Source of the DNA: Balanoglossus misakiensis
Lineage: Eukaryota > Hemichordata
Assembly (NCBI GenBank): GCA_040954595.2
Contig: JBECUI020000029.1
Coordinates: 186,001-250,000, forward strand
Direction: 5' to 3'
DNA length: 64,000 nucleotides
The notes under the pieces were generated by a model, which searched no databases, was not told the DNA's origin, and saw nothing but the letters and a program-made list of their open reading frames with translations. Position 1 is the first letter of the stretch. Each line of letters starts with the position of its first letter. Of this stretch, positions 8,914-20,713 are shown piece after piece. Position numbers and translations under genes: made by a program.

Positions 8914-9279
8914 ATGGCGGCCAAGCTCAACTGCATATCAGATAATGCCAAGGAGCGTTTGAGAGGCATCCTCGCCAGAAGGAGTCGCGTTTCCGGTGAC
9001 TGTGTGCTCTGGACGGGTGCAGCTTGTCGAAACGGCTATGGCTCTATTACGTTCAGAGATGAGAACACTCTAACCGCCTATGTCCATCACATTGCACTCC
9101 TAATTAACGGAGTGCAATTGGTGGGCAGGCGGTTAGAGTGTTCTCATCTTTGCAACGAAAAGCTATGCATCCGCCCAGAGCACATTGTCCAGGAAACGCG
9201 ACTCCTAAACATTTCACGAAAGACGTGCTTTAAATCCCCAAAAGGGGAGTGTCACCACGATCCCAGGTGCCTAAGGTGA
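8914..9279 (+). CDS. I-PpoI-like His-Me finger (His-Cys box) endonuclease, 121 aa
   Basis: Start ATG 8914 has A at -3 and G at +4. The protein shows the His-Cys box of the I-PpoI family: C30 in GDCVLWTG, GYGSI, then ECSHLCNEKLCIRPEH with the catalytic-type His78, zinc ligands Cys80, Cys85 and His90, Asn99 (position of the Mg-binding Asn, six before Cys105), and a second zinc site Cys105, Cys113, His115, Cys119. Spacing follows I-PpoI, with one extra residue between Cys105 and Cys113. I-PpoI is a dimeric homing endonuclease cutting a pseudo-palindromic site; similar domains occur in animal genomes. A strong donor (AAG|GTGAGT, exon end 9275) overlaps the stop, so a spliced, longer product is possible. 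Neighbours suggest a role in cutting DNA for a mobile or satellite unit; the target is unknown. Confidence 0.8.
   Translation: MAAKLNCISDNAKERLRGILARRSRVSGDCVLWTGAACRNGYGSITFRDENTLTAYVHHIALLINGVQLVGRRLECSHLCNEKLCIRPEHIVQETRLLNISRKTCFKSPKGECHHDPRCLR
9057..9149. repeat. Nested perfect inverted repeat inside the endonuclease gene
   Basis: Outer arms of 22 bp (9057-9078 and 9128-9149) are exact reverse complements. A second pair of 10 bp (attgcactcc at 9091-9100 and ggagtgcaat at 9109-9118) sits inside, around taattaac. The whole can fold as a cruciform or RNA hairpin within the region coding residues 48-79, while keeping the zinc and catalytic residues. Confidence 0.85.
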
Positions 9280-10195
9280 GTAATCCTCTTCTCATTTGAT
9301 ATGTATTGTGTGACCCTGCAGTTGAAACGCTTTCATCAATAATTTGCGGCGCGTGGGTAATCTCGGTGTTATTGACAATGCAGCCGGCCCAAACATTTTT
9401 AAATTAACACTGTTTCTGACTGTATTAACGAAATGTCCAATTTGCAAGTAGCCTATAGACAACCCTTTTGAATGAGTTTTGTCTCGTTGAGATTTTATAC
9501 ATAAGGAACAATCTAGATTTATTTTAGAAGACACTGTTCTTTTAAAACAGCTAGCATAATACAGCTAAATTTCGGAATTTCCGGACAATTTTCGGAATTC
9601 CTTTTAAATTTGAGAAATTTTTCATCAGATATAAGTGTTACTATTTATTGGACATGTTTTTATCATTGTTTACTTTTTAAGGTCATTCTCACCCCCCCCC
9701 CCCCAAAAAAAGCCGCTTTAGGCTTCATGTTCAGTAAAAAATCTGGAAAGTTCAGCTGAATTTTACACTGATCACACATTTTTGGGAAGGTCTGGCGCAA
9801 AATAAAGGATGACAAATGTAAATCTAATGTCACATTTGTAAACCTCTAAGTATTGTACACTCATTCTATTAAGTATATGCAAATAGTACGGATAATTTTT
9901 TCGGAATGTGGAATTCCGAAATTAGTTCGGAACGTGTTAGCAGTGAAGAGATCACCACTGAGGGTTGGAAGGCCTTGCCAGAAATTAACGCGTAAAGTAC
10001 GCCCTCACAGGCCATGTAAACAAGGTCAAATAAGGCCGTCTGGCAAACGAATGATTAATTCAACGCGCCATTTGAGCCGAGCTGAGTTGGTCTGAGTTGC
10101 GTATCACACAGACTTAGGCTGAATGTCAGTGGAGTAACCAGTCCGTTTTAGATTTACCAATGATGTGAATTTAATTTCTTCACCCAGAAAAACAG
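9280..10195. other. Candidate intron or intergenic region
   Basis: No convincing gene. It has a run of 13 C at 9692-9704. A pair of inverted segments, ctaaatttcggaatttcc near 9565-9582 and ggaattccgaaattag near 9910-9925, encloses about 360 bp and may mark an old MITE; further cggaat motifs lie next to both. If the endonuclease is spliced, 9276-10195 is its intron. Confidence 0.5.
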
Positions 10196-10430
10196 AACAC
10201 AACTTGTCTGCAACATGATGCTGGAGGTGACACATGACAGAGAAGTGGATCCGCGTTGTCAACACAGATGCCAGCATTCAAAAGGGGAGTGCCACCTGCT
10301 AAAATCAACTCATCTGCTGTTGGCCCATTTTACCTGTGGCAACTGTTCAGAGGAGACAACGTTTATTCCGTGCAAGCCAACACGCAATGTTGGGGTCTAC
10401 CTGTCAACACAGATGCAAGCATTCATGTGA
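10196..10430 (+). CDS. Candidate second exon of the endonuclease gene
   Basis: Joining donor 9275 to the acceptor aacag|aac (exon start 10196) keeps the frame and adds 77 residues after the junction Arg, giving 198 aa. The added part is rich in Cys and His (VDPRCQHRCQHSKGECH, then CGNCSEE). The nearer acceptor at 10187 would instead stop after about ten codons. The exon overlaps the diverged satellite monomer, and I recognise no known domain. The 121-aa unspliced product already has the full His-Cys box, so this exon is optional. Transcript evidence would decide. Confidence 0.35.
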
Positions 10431-10597
10431 GTGAGTATCAGGACTGACCTTGTATTTGCTGAATAATTCATAATGCCTATTTTAGAATTCTTAGAGGCAT
10501 TTGGAGTTCATTGCCTGGTCAACCAAACTACACCCCTTAACAGCTGAAACAAAATGCGTATTGTGTTCATTCATTCATTGCATCAATATATATAGGC
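10255..10597 (+). repeat. Diverged single copy of the satellite monomer
   Basis: It aligns along its length with a short satellite monomer: caactcatctgctgt, acagatgcaagcattcat, gtgagtgagt, tgcctattttagaattctta, tcattgcctggtca, and ttcattcattcattgcatc all follow the monomer order with many substitutions and small indels. The 180-bp insert is absent: the site reads AGAATTCT (10484-10491), like monomer form D. A partial second copy is present, since gtcaacacagatgc occurs at both about 10258 and 10404. This is the most diverged member of the family in the window and sits in the gene module, separate from the array. Confidence 0.8.
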
Positions 10598-10855
10598 AAC
10601 ATGAGTATCAAGTAGCACTATTTGTTTACGATTGTATTCATGAAAACTTCCCACTAACAATTCCACAGTTAATATTGAACACATTTATCCAACAAGGTCA
10701 AAAGAAAAAGGGAATCTTCTGGTTCCAAAATACGCCACAAATGTGGGTCAACATACAGTGAAATATTATGGTGCTCAAATATGCAACATATCAAATCTGT
10801 CTCATCAAAGTCATGCTTTAAAAAAGAATTGAAAAGGTATTATTTATCCATTTGA
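10598..10855 (+). pseudogene. Broken C-terminal tail of a non-LTR retrotransposon reverse transcriptase
   Basis: Translation gives HEYQVALFVYDCIHENFP, then after a frame change NVGQHTVKYYGAQICN, then after another FKKELKRYYLS. This order (LFVYDC, a YATN/GQ region, KYYGAQIWN-like, FKKxLKxYYL) is typical of the end of reverse-transcriptase proteins of Jockey- or CR1-like elements. At least two frameshifts and loss of everything upstream make it a relic. It directly follows the diverged monomer. The clade cannot be fixed from this short tail. Confidence 0.6.
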
Positions 10856-10899
10856 CTGCTGTATTTTCAGAAGGAAAACAAACTGAATTTGGTTTTTCA

Positions 10900-13470
10900 A
10901 GTACCTTATATTTTCTGTAAAATAGACATTTAATTGGCAAGCCGTCCTGCATCAATTATTAATTGTGTACATGCACTAAAGCGCCCTCACTGCTGGGTGT
11001 GTTGTATGGTCTTTAACCCTGTTTCAAATTAGAGTACTTTCTGCAATTTCAAGACAGATCTTACGTGCCATTGGAGAGCTCCATTGACTGGTCATTCATA
11101 CTGTTTTCATTCATTCATTGCGGCATCAATATATTTTATCTATTCTAGCCAAAGAGCTTGGCACCTGTTGAAATGAACTCATCTGCTGTGGGCCAGTTTA
11201 TTGGTGGCAGTTGAGCTGAGGAGAGCACCTTCCTTCCCGGCACGCCACCAAGTAAAGTTCCACGCCGCCCACCACAGATGCCAGCATTCATTCATGCGAG
11301 TGAGTGTAATTGCAAATTTGCCTATTCTAGATCTGTAATGGAAATGGAGAAAGTACCTTATATTTTCTGTAAAATAGACATTTAATTGGCAAGCCGTCCT
11401 GCATCAATTATTAATTGTGTACATGCACTAAAGCGCCCTCACTGCTGGGTGTGTTGTATGGTCTTTAACCCTGTTTCAAATTAGAGTACTTTCTGCAATT
11501 TCAAGACAGATCTTACGTGCCATTGGAGAGCTCCATTGACTGGTCATTCATACTGTTTTCATTCATTCATTGCGGCATCAATATATTTTATCTATTCTAG
11601 CCAAAGAGCTTGGCACCTGTTGAAATGAACTCATCTGCTGTGGGCCAGTTTATTGGTGGCAGTTGAGCTGAGGAGAGCACCTTCCTTCCCGGCACGCCAC
11701 CAAGTAAAGTTCCACGCCGCCCACCACAGATGCCAGCATTCATTCATGCGAGTGAGTGTAATTGCAAATTTGCCTATTCTAGATCTGTAATGGAAATGGA
11801 GAAAGTACCTTATATTTTCTGTAAAATAGACATTTAATTGGCAAGCCGTCCTGCATCAATTATTAATTGTGTACATGCACTAAAGCGCCCTCACTGCTGG
11901 GTGTGTTGTATGGTCTTTAACCCTGTTTCAAATTAGAGTACTTTCTGCAATTTCAAGACAGATCTTACGTGCCATTGGAGAGCTCCATTGACTGGTCATT
12001 CATACTGTTTTCATTCATTCATTGCGGCATCAATATATTTTATCTATTCTAGCCAAAGAGCTTGGCACCTGTTGAAATGAACTCATCTGCTGTGGGCCAG
12101 TTTATTGGTGGCAGTTGAGCTGAGGAGAGCACCTTCCTTCCCGGCACGCCACCAAGTAAAGTTCCACGCCGCCCACCACAGATGCCAGCATTCATTCATG
12201 CGAGTGAGTGTAATTGCAAATTTGCCTATTCTAGATCTGTAATGGAAATGGAGAAAGTACCTTATATTTTCTGTAAAATAGACATTTAATTGGCAAGCCG
12301 TCCTGCATCAATTATTAATTGTGTACATGCACTAAAGCGCCCTCACTGCTGGGTGTGTTGTATGGTCTTTAACCCTGTTTCAAATTAGAGTACTTTCTGC
12401 AATTTCAAGACAGATCTTACGTGCCATTGGAGAGCTCCATTGACTGGTCATTCATACTGTTTTCATTCATTCATTGCGGCATCAATATATTTTATCTATT
12501 CTAGCCAAAGAGCTTGGCACCTGTTGAAATGAACTCATCTGCTGTGGGCCAGTTTATTGGTGGCAGTTGAGCTGAGGAGAGCACCTTCTTTCCCGGCACG
12601 CCACCAAGTAAAGTTCCACGCCGCCCACCACAGATGCCAGCATTCATTCATGCGAGTGAGTGTAATTGCAAATTTGCCTATTCTAGATCTGTAATGGAAA
12701 TGGAGAAAGTACCTTATATTTTCTGTAAAATAGACATTTAATTGGCAAGCCGTCCTGCATCAATTATTAATTGTGTACATGCACTAAAGCGCCCTCACTG
12801 CTGGGTGTGTTGTATGGTCTTTAACCCTGTTTCAAATTAGAGTACTTTCTGCAATTTCAAGACAGATCTTACGTGCCATTGGAGAGCTCCATTGACTGGT
12901 CATTCATACTGTTTTCATTCATTCATTGCGGCATCAATATATTTTATCTATTCTAGCCAAAGAGCTTGGCACCTGTTGAAATGAACTCATCTGCTGTGGG
13001 CCAGTTTATTGGTGGCAGTTGAGCTGAGGAGAGCACCTTCCTTCCCGGCACGCCACCAAGTAAAGTTCCACGCCGCCCACCACAGATGCCAGCATTCATT
13101 CATGCGAGTGAGTGTAATTGCAAATTTGCCTATTCTAGATCTGTAATGGAAATGGAGAAAGTACCTTATATTTTCTGTAAAATAGACATTTAATTGGCAA
13201 GCCGTCCTGCATCAATTATTAATTGTGTACATGCACTAAAGCGCCCTCACTGCTGGGTGTGTTGTATGGTCTTTAACCCTGTTTCAAATTAGAGTACTTT
13301 CTGCAATTTCAAGACAGATCTTACGTGCCATTGGAGAGCTCCATTGACTGGTCATTCATACTGTTTTCATTCATTCATTGCGGCATCAATATATTTTATC
13401 TATTCTAGCCAAAGAGCTTGGCACCTGTTGAAATGAACTCATCTGCTGTGGGCCAGTTTATTGGTGGCAG
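10900..13470 (+). repeat. Start of the right satellite array (L monomers)
   Basis: The array begins inside the L-specific insert at agtaccttat, so the first unit is partial (10900-11210). Five full 452-bp L units follow at 11211, 11663, 12115, 12567 and 13019. The unit at 12567 carries cttctttcccgg, a variant otherwise typical of C units in the equivalent slot. All monomers face the same way. No gene. Confidence 0.95.
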
Positions 13471-16400
13471 TTGAGCTGAGGAGAGCACCTTCCTTCCCGG
13501 CACGCCACCAAGTAAAGTTCCACGCCGCCCACCACAGATGCCAGCATTCATTCATGCGAGTGAGTGTAATTGCAAATTTGCCTATTCTAGAATTCTTACG
13601 TGCCATTGGAGAGCTCCATTGACTGGTCATTCATACTGTTTTCATTCATTCATTGCGGCATCAATATATTTTATCTATTCTAGCCAAAGAGCTTGGCACC
13701 TGTTGAAATGAACTCATCTGCTGTGGGCCAGTTTATTGGTGGCAGTTGAGCTGAGGAGAGCACCTTCCTTCCCGGCACGCCACCAAGTAAAGTTCCACGC
13801 CGCCCACCACAGATGCCAGCATTCATTCATGCGAGTGAGTGTAATTGCAAATTTGCCTATTCTAGATCTGTAATGGAAATGGAGAAAGTACCTTATATTT
13901 TCTGTAAAATAGACATTTAATTGGCAAGCCGTCCTGCATCAATTATTAATTGTGTACATGCACTAAAGCGCCCTCACTGCTGGGTGTGTTGTATGGTCTT
14001 TAACCCTGTTTCAAATTAGAGTACTTTCTGCAATTTCAAGACAGATCTTACGTGCCATTGGAGAGCTCCATTGACTGGTCATTCATACTGTTTTCATTCA
14101 TTCATTGCGGCATCAATATATTTTATCTATTCTAGCCAAAGAGCTTGGCACCTGTTGAAATGAACTCATCTGCTGTGGGCCAGTTTATTGGTGGCAGTTG
14201 AGCTGAGGAGAGCACCTTCTTTCCCGGCACGCCACCAAGTAAAGTTCCACGCCGCCCACCACAGATGCCAGCATTCATTCATGCGAGTGAGTGTAATTGC
14301 AAATTTGCCTATTCTAGAATCTTACGTGCCATTGGAGAGCTCCATTGACTGGTCATTCATACTGTTTTCATTCATTCATTGCGGCATCAATATATTTTAT
14401 CTATTCTAGCCAAAGAGCTTGGCACCTGTTGAAATGAACTCATCTGCTGTGGGCCAGTTTATTGGTGGCAGTTGAGCTGAGGAGAGCACCTTCTTTCCCG
14501 GCACGCCACCAAGTAAAGTTCCACGCCGCCCACCACAGATGCCAGCATTCATTCATGCGAGTGAGTGTAATTGCAAATTTGCCTATTTACGTGCCATTGG
14601 AGAGCTCCATTGACTGGTCATTCATACTGTTTTCATTCATTCATTGCGGCATCAATATATTTTATCTATTCTAGCCAAAGAGCTTGGCACCTGTTGAAAT
14701 GAACTCATCTGCTGTGGGCCAGTTTATTGGTGGCAGTTGAGCTGAGGAGAGCACCTTCCTTCCCGGCACGCCACCAAGTAAAGTTCCACGCCGCCCACCA
14801 CAGATGCCAGCATTCATTCATGCGAGTGAGTGTAATTGCAAATTTGCCTATTCTAGATCTGTAATGGAAATGGAGAAAGTACCTTATATTTTCTGTAAAA
14901 TAGACATTTAATTGGCAAGCCGTCCTGCATCAATTATTAATTGTGTACATGCACTAAAGCGCCCTCACTGCTGGGTGTGTTGTATGGTCTTTAACCCTGT
15001 TTCAAATTAGAGTACTTTCTGCAATTTCAAGACAGATCTTACGTGCCATTGGAGAGCTCCATTGACTGGTCATTCATACTGTTTTCATTCATTCATTGCG
15101 GCATCAATATATTTTATCTATTCTAGCCAAAGAGCTTGGCACCTGTTGAAATGAACTCATCTGCTGTGGGCCAGTTTATTGGTGGCAGTTGAGCTGAGGA
15201 GAGCACCTTCTTTCCCGGCACGCCACCAAGTAAAGTTCCACGCCGCCCACCACAGATGCCAGCATTCATTCATGCGAGTGAGTGTAATTGCAAATTTGCC
15301 TATTCTAGAATCTTACGTGCCATTGGAGAGCTCCATTGACTGGTCATTCATACTGTTTTCATTTATTCATTGCGGCATCAATATATTTTATCTATTCTAG
15401 CCAAAGAGCTTGGCACCTGTTGAAATGAACTCATCTGCTGTGGGCCAGTTTATTGGTGGCAGTTGAGCTGAGGAGAGCACCTTCTTTCCCGGCACGCCAC
15501 CAAGTAAAGTTCCACGCCGCCCACCACAGATGCCAGCATTCATTCATGCGAGTGAGTGTAATTGCAAATTTGCCTATTCTAGAATCTTACGTGCCATTGG
15601 AGAGCTCCATTGACTGGTCATTCATACTGTTTTCATTCATTCATTGCAGCATCAATATATTTTATCTATTCTAGCCAAAGAGCTTGGCACCTGTTGAAAT
15701 GAACTCATCTGCTGTGGGCCAGTTTATTGGTGGCAGTTGAGCTGAGGAGAGCACCTTCCTTCCCGGCACGCCACCAAGTAAAGTTCCACGCCGCCCACCA
15801 CAGATGCCAGCATTCATTCATGCGAGTGAGTGTAATTGCAAATTTGCCTATTCTAGAATCTTACGTGCCATTGGAGAGCTCCATTGACTGGTCATTCATA
15901 CTGTTTTCATTCATTCATTGCGGCATCAATATATTTTATCTATTCTAGCCAAAGAGCTTGGCACCTGTTGAAATGAACTCATCTGCTGTGGGCCAGTTTA
16001 TTGGTGGCAGTTGAGCTGAGGAGAGCACCTTCCTTCCCGGCACGCCACCAAGTAAAGTTCCACGCCGCCCACCACAGATGCCAGCATTCATTCATGCGAG
16101 TGAGTGTAATTGCAAATTTGCCTATTCTAGAATCTTACGTGCCATTGGAGAGCTCCATTGACTGGTCATTCATACTGTTTTCATTCATTCATTGCGGCAT
16201 CAATATATTTTATCTATTCTAGCCGAAGAGCTTGGCACCTGTTGAAATGAACTCATCTGCTGTGGGCCAGTTTATTGGTGGCAGTTGAGCTGAGGAGAGC
16301 ACCTTCCTTCCCGGCACGCCACCAAGTAAAGTTCCACGCCGCCCACCACAGATGCCAGCATTCATTCATGCGAGTGAGTGTAATTGCAAATTTGCCTATT

Positions 16401-19400
16401 CTAGATCTGTAATGGAAATGGAGAAAGTACCTTATATTTTCTGTAAAATAGACATTTAATTGGCAAGCCGTCCTGCATCAATTATTAATTGTGTACATGC
16501 ACTAAAGCGCCCTCACTGCTGGGTGTGTTGTATGGTCTTTAACCCTGTTTCAAATTAGAGTACTTTCTGCAATTTCAAGACAGATCTTACGTGCCATTGG
16601 AGAGCTCCATTGACTGGTCATTCATACTGTTTTCATTCATTCATTGCGGCATCAATATATTTTATCTATTCTAGCCAAAGAGCTTGGCACCTGTTGAAAT
16701 GAACTCATCTGCTGTGGGCCAGTTTATTGGTGGCAGTTGAGCTGAGGAGAGCACCTTCCTTCCCGGCACGCCACCAAGTAAAGTTCCACGCCGCCCACCA
16801 CAGATGCCAGCATTCATTCATGCGAGTGAGTGTAATTGCAAATTTGCCTATTCTAGATTCTTACGTGCCATTGGAGAGCTCCATTGACTGGTCATTCATA
16901 CTGTTTTCATTCATTCATTGCGGCATCAATATATTTTATCTATTCTAGCCAAAGAGCTTGGCACCTGTTGAAATGAACTCATCTGCTGTGGGCCAGTTTA
17001 TTGGTGGCAGTTGAGCTGAGGAGAGCACCTTCCTTCCCGGCACGCCACCAAGTAAAGTTCCACGCCGCCCACCACAGATGCCAGCATTCATTCATGCGAG
17101 TGAGTGTAATTGCAAATTTGCCTATTCTAGAATCTTACGTGCCATTGGAGAGCTCCATTGACTGGTCATTCATACTGTTTTCATTCATTCATTGCGGCAT
17201 CAATATATTTTATCTATTCTAGCCAAAGAGCTTGGCACCTGTTGAAATGAACTCATCTGCTGTGGGCCAGTTTATTGGTGGCAGTTGAGCTGAGGAGAGC
17301 ACCTTCCTTCCCGGCACGCCACCAAGTAAAGTTCCACGCCGCCCACCACAGATGCCAGCATTCATTCATGCGAGTGAGTGTAATTGCAAATTTGCCTATT
17401 CTAGATCTGTAATGGAAATGGAGAAAGTACCTTATATTTTCTGTAAAATAGACATTTAATTGGCAAGCCGTCCTGCATCAATTATTAATTGTGTACATGC
17501 ACTAAAGCGCCCTCACTGCTGGGTGTGTTGTATGGTCTTTAACCCTGTTTCAAATTAGAGTACTTTCTGCAATTTCAAGACAGATCTTACGTGCCATTGG
17601 AGAGCTCCATTGACTGGTCATTCATACTGTTTTCATTCATTCATTGCGGCATCAATATATTTTATCTATTCTAGCCAAAGAGCTTGGCACCTGTTGAAAT
17701 GAACTCATCTGCTGTGGGCCAGTTTATTGGTGGCAGTTGAGCTGAGGAGAGCACCTTCCTTCCCGGCACGCCACCAAGTAAAGTTCCACGCCGCCCACCA
17801 CAGATGCCAGCATTCATTCATGCGAGTGAGTGTAATTGCAAATTTGCCTATTCTAGATCTGTAATGGAAATGGAGAAAGTACCTTATATTTTCTGTAAAA
17901 TAGACATTTAATTGGCAAGCCGTCCTGCATCAATTATTAATTGTGTACATGCACTAAAGCGCCCTCACTGCTGGGTGTGTTGTATGGTCTTTAACCCTGT
18001 TTCAAATTAGAGTACTTTCTGCAATTTCAAGACAGATCTTACGTGCCATTGGAGAGCTCCATTGACTGGTCATTCATACTGTTTTCATTCATTCATTGCG
18101 GCATCAATATATTTTATCTATTCTAGCCAAAGAGCTTGGCACCTGTTGAAATGAACTCATCTGCTGTGGGCCAGTTTATTGGTGGCAGTTGAGCTGAGGA
18201 GAGCACCTTCCTTCCCGGCACGCCACCAAGTAAAGTTCCACGCCGCCCACCACAGATGCCAGCATTCATTCATGCGAGTGAGTGTAATTGCAAATTTGCC
18301 TATTCTAGATCTGTAATGGAAATGGAGAAAGTACCTTATATTTTCTGTAAAATAGACATTTAATTGGCAAGCCGTCCTGCATCAATTATTAATTGTGTAC
18401 ATGCACTAAAGCGCCCTCACTGCTGGGTGTGTTGTATGGTCTTTAACCCTGTTTCAAATTAGAGTACTTTCTGCAATTTCAAGACAGATCTTACGTGCCA
18501 TTGGAGAGCTCCATTGACTGGTCATTCATACTGTTTTCATTCATTCATTGCGGCATCAATATATTTTATCTATTCTAGCCAAAGAGCTTGGCACCTGTTG
18601 AAATGAACTCATCTGCTGTGGGCCAGTTTATTGGTGGCAGTTGAGCTGAGGAGAGCACCTTCCTTCCCGGCACGCCACCAAGTAAAGTTCCACGCCGCCC
18701 ACCACAGATGCCAGCATTCATTCATGCGAGTGAGTGTAATTGCAAATTTGCCTATTCTAGATCTGTAATGGAAATGGAGAAAGTACCTTATATTTTCTGT
18801 AAAATAGACATTTAATTGGCAAGCCGTCCTGCATCAATTATTAATTGTGTACATGCACTAAAGCGCCCTCACTGCTGGGTGTGTTGTATGGTCTTTAACC
18901 CTGTTTCAAATTAGAGTACTTTCTGCAATTTCAAGACAGATCTTACGTGCCATTGGAGAGCTCCATTGACTGGTCATTCATACTGTTTTCATTCATTCAT
19001 TGCGGCATCAATATATTTTATCTATTCTAGCCAAAGAGCTTGGCACCTGTTGAAATGAACTCATCTGCTGTGGGCCAGTTTATTGGTGGCAGTTGAGCTG
19101 AGGAGAGCACCTTCCTTCCCGGCACGCCACCAAGTAAAGTTCCACGCCGCCCACCACAGATGCCAGCATTCATTCATGCGAGTGAGTGTAATTGCAAATT
19201 TGCCTATTCTAGATCTGTAATGGAAATGGAGAAAGTACCTTATATTTTCTGTAAAATAGACATTTAATTGGCAAGCCGTCCTGCATCAATTATTAATTGT
19301 GTACATGCACTAAAGCGCCCTCACTGCTGGGTGTGTTGTATGGTCTTTAACCCTGTTTCAAATTAGAGTACTTTCTGCAATTTCAAGACAGATCTTACGT

Positions 19401-20713
19401 GCCATTGGAGAGCTCCATTGACTGGTCATTCATACTGTTTTCATTCATTCATTGCGGCATCAATATATTTTATCTATTCTAGCCAAAGAGCTTGGCACCT
19501 GTTGAAATGAACTCATCTGCTGTGGGCCAGTTTATTGGTGGCAGTTGAGCTGAGGAGAGCACCTTCCTTCCCGGCACGCCACCAAGTAAAGTTCCACGCC
19601 GCCCACCACAGATGCCAGCATTCATTCATGCGAGTGAGTGTAATTGCAAATTTGCCTATTCTAGATCTGTAATGGAAATGGAGAAAGTACCTTATATTTT
19701 CTGTAAAATAGACATTTAATTGGCAAGCCGTCCTGCATCAATTATTAATTGTGTACATGCACTAAAGCGCCCTCACTGCTGGGTGTGTTGTATGGTCTTT
19801 AACCCTGTTTCAAATTAGAGTACTTTCTGCAATTTCAAGACAGATCTTACGTGCCATTGGAGAGCTCCATTGACTGGTCATTCATACTGTTTTCATTCAT
19901 TCATTGCGGCATCAATATATTTTATCTATTCTAGCCAAAGAGCTTGGCACCTGTTGAAATGAACTCATCTGCTGTGGGCCAGTTTATTGGTGGCAGTTGA
20001 GCTGAGGAGAGCACCTTCTTTCCCGGCACGCCACCAAGTAAAGTTCCACGCCGCCCACCACAGATGCCAGCATTCATTCATGCGAGTGAGTGTAATTGCA
20101 AATTTGCCTATTTACGTGCCATTGGAGAGCTCCATTGACTGGTCATTCATACTGTTTTCATTCATTCATTGCGGCATCAATATATTTTATCTATTCTAGC
20201 CAAAGAGCTTGGCACCTGTTGAAATGAACTCATCTGCTGTGGGCCAGTTTATTGGTGGCAGTTGAGCTGAGGAGAGCACCTTCCTTCCCGGCACGCCACC
20301 AAGTAAAGTTCCACGCCGCCCACCACAGATGCCAGCATTCATTCATGCGAGTGAGTGTAATTGCAAATTTGCCTATTCTAGATCTGTAATGGAAATGGAG
20401 AAAGTACCTTATATTTTCTGTAAAATAGACATTTAATTGGCAAGCCGTCCTGCATCAATTATTAATTGTGTACATGCACTAAAGCGCCCTCACTGCTGGG
20501 TGTGTTGTATGGTCTTTAACCCTGTTTCAAATTAGAGTACTTTCTGCAATTTCAAGACAGATCTTACGTGCCATTGGAGAGCTCCATTGACTGGTCATTC
20601 ATACTGTTTTCATTCATTCATTGCGGCATCAATATATTTTATCTATTCTAGCCAAAGAGCTTGGCACCTGTTGAAATGAACTCATCTGCTGTGGGCCAGT
20701 TTATTGGTGGCAG
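13471..20713 (+). repeat. Higher-order repeat 1, canonical 7243 bp (20 monomers)
   Basis: Order of monomers: D, L, B, C, L, B, B, B, B, L, B', B, six L, C, L. Unit lengths D 275, L 452, B and B' 274, C 265 sum exactly to 7243. It carries two marker variants, atttattcat in slot 6 and cattgcagc in slot 7, shared with repeats 4 and 6. Confidence 0.93.

Noticed and set aside
8914-9279. Bacterial contamination as source of the HNH-type gene
   Set aside because: It lies between spliced eukaryotic genes and satellite, with a splice donor at its end and a eukaryote-type start context.
2741-10899. Whole module as one transposon with terminal inverted repeats
   Set aside because: No matching inverted ends or target duplication could be found at 2729-2741 and 10856-10900; mobility remains a hypothesis.
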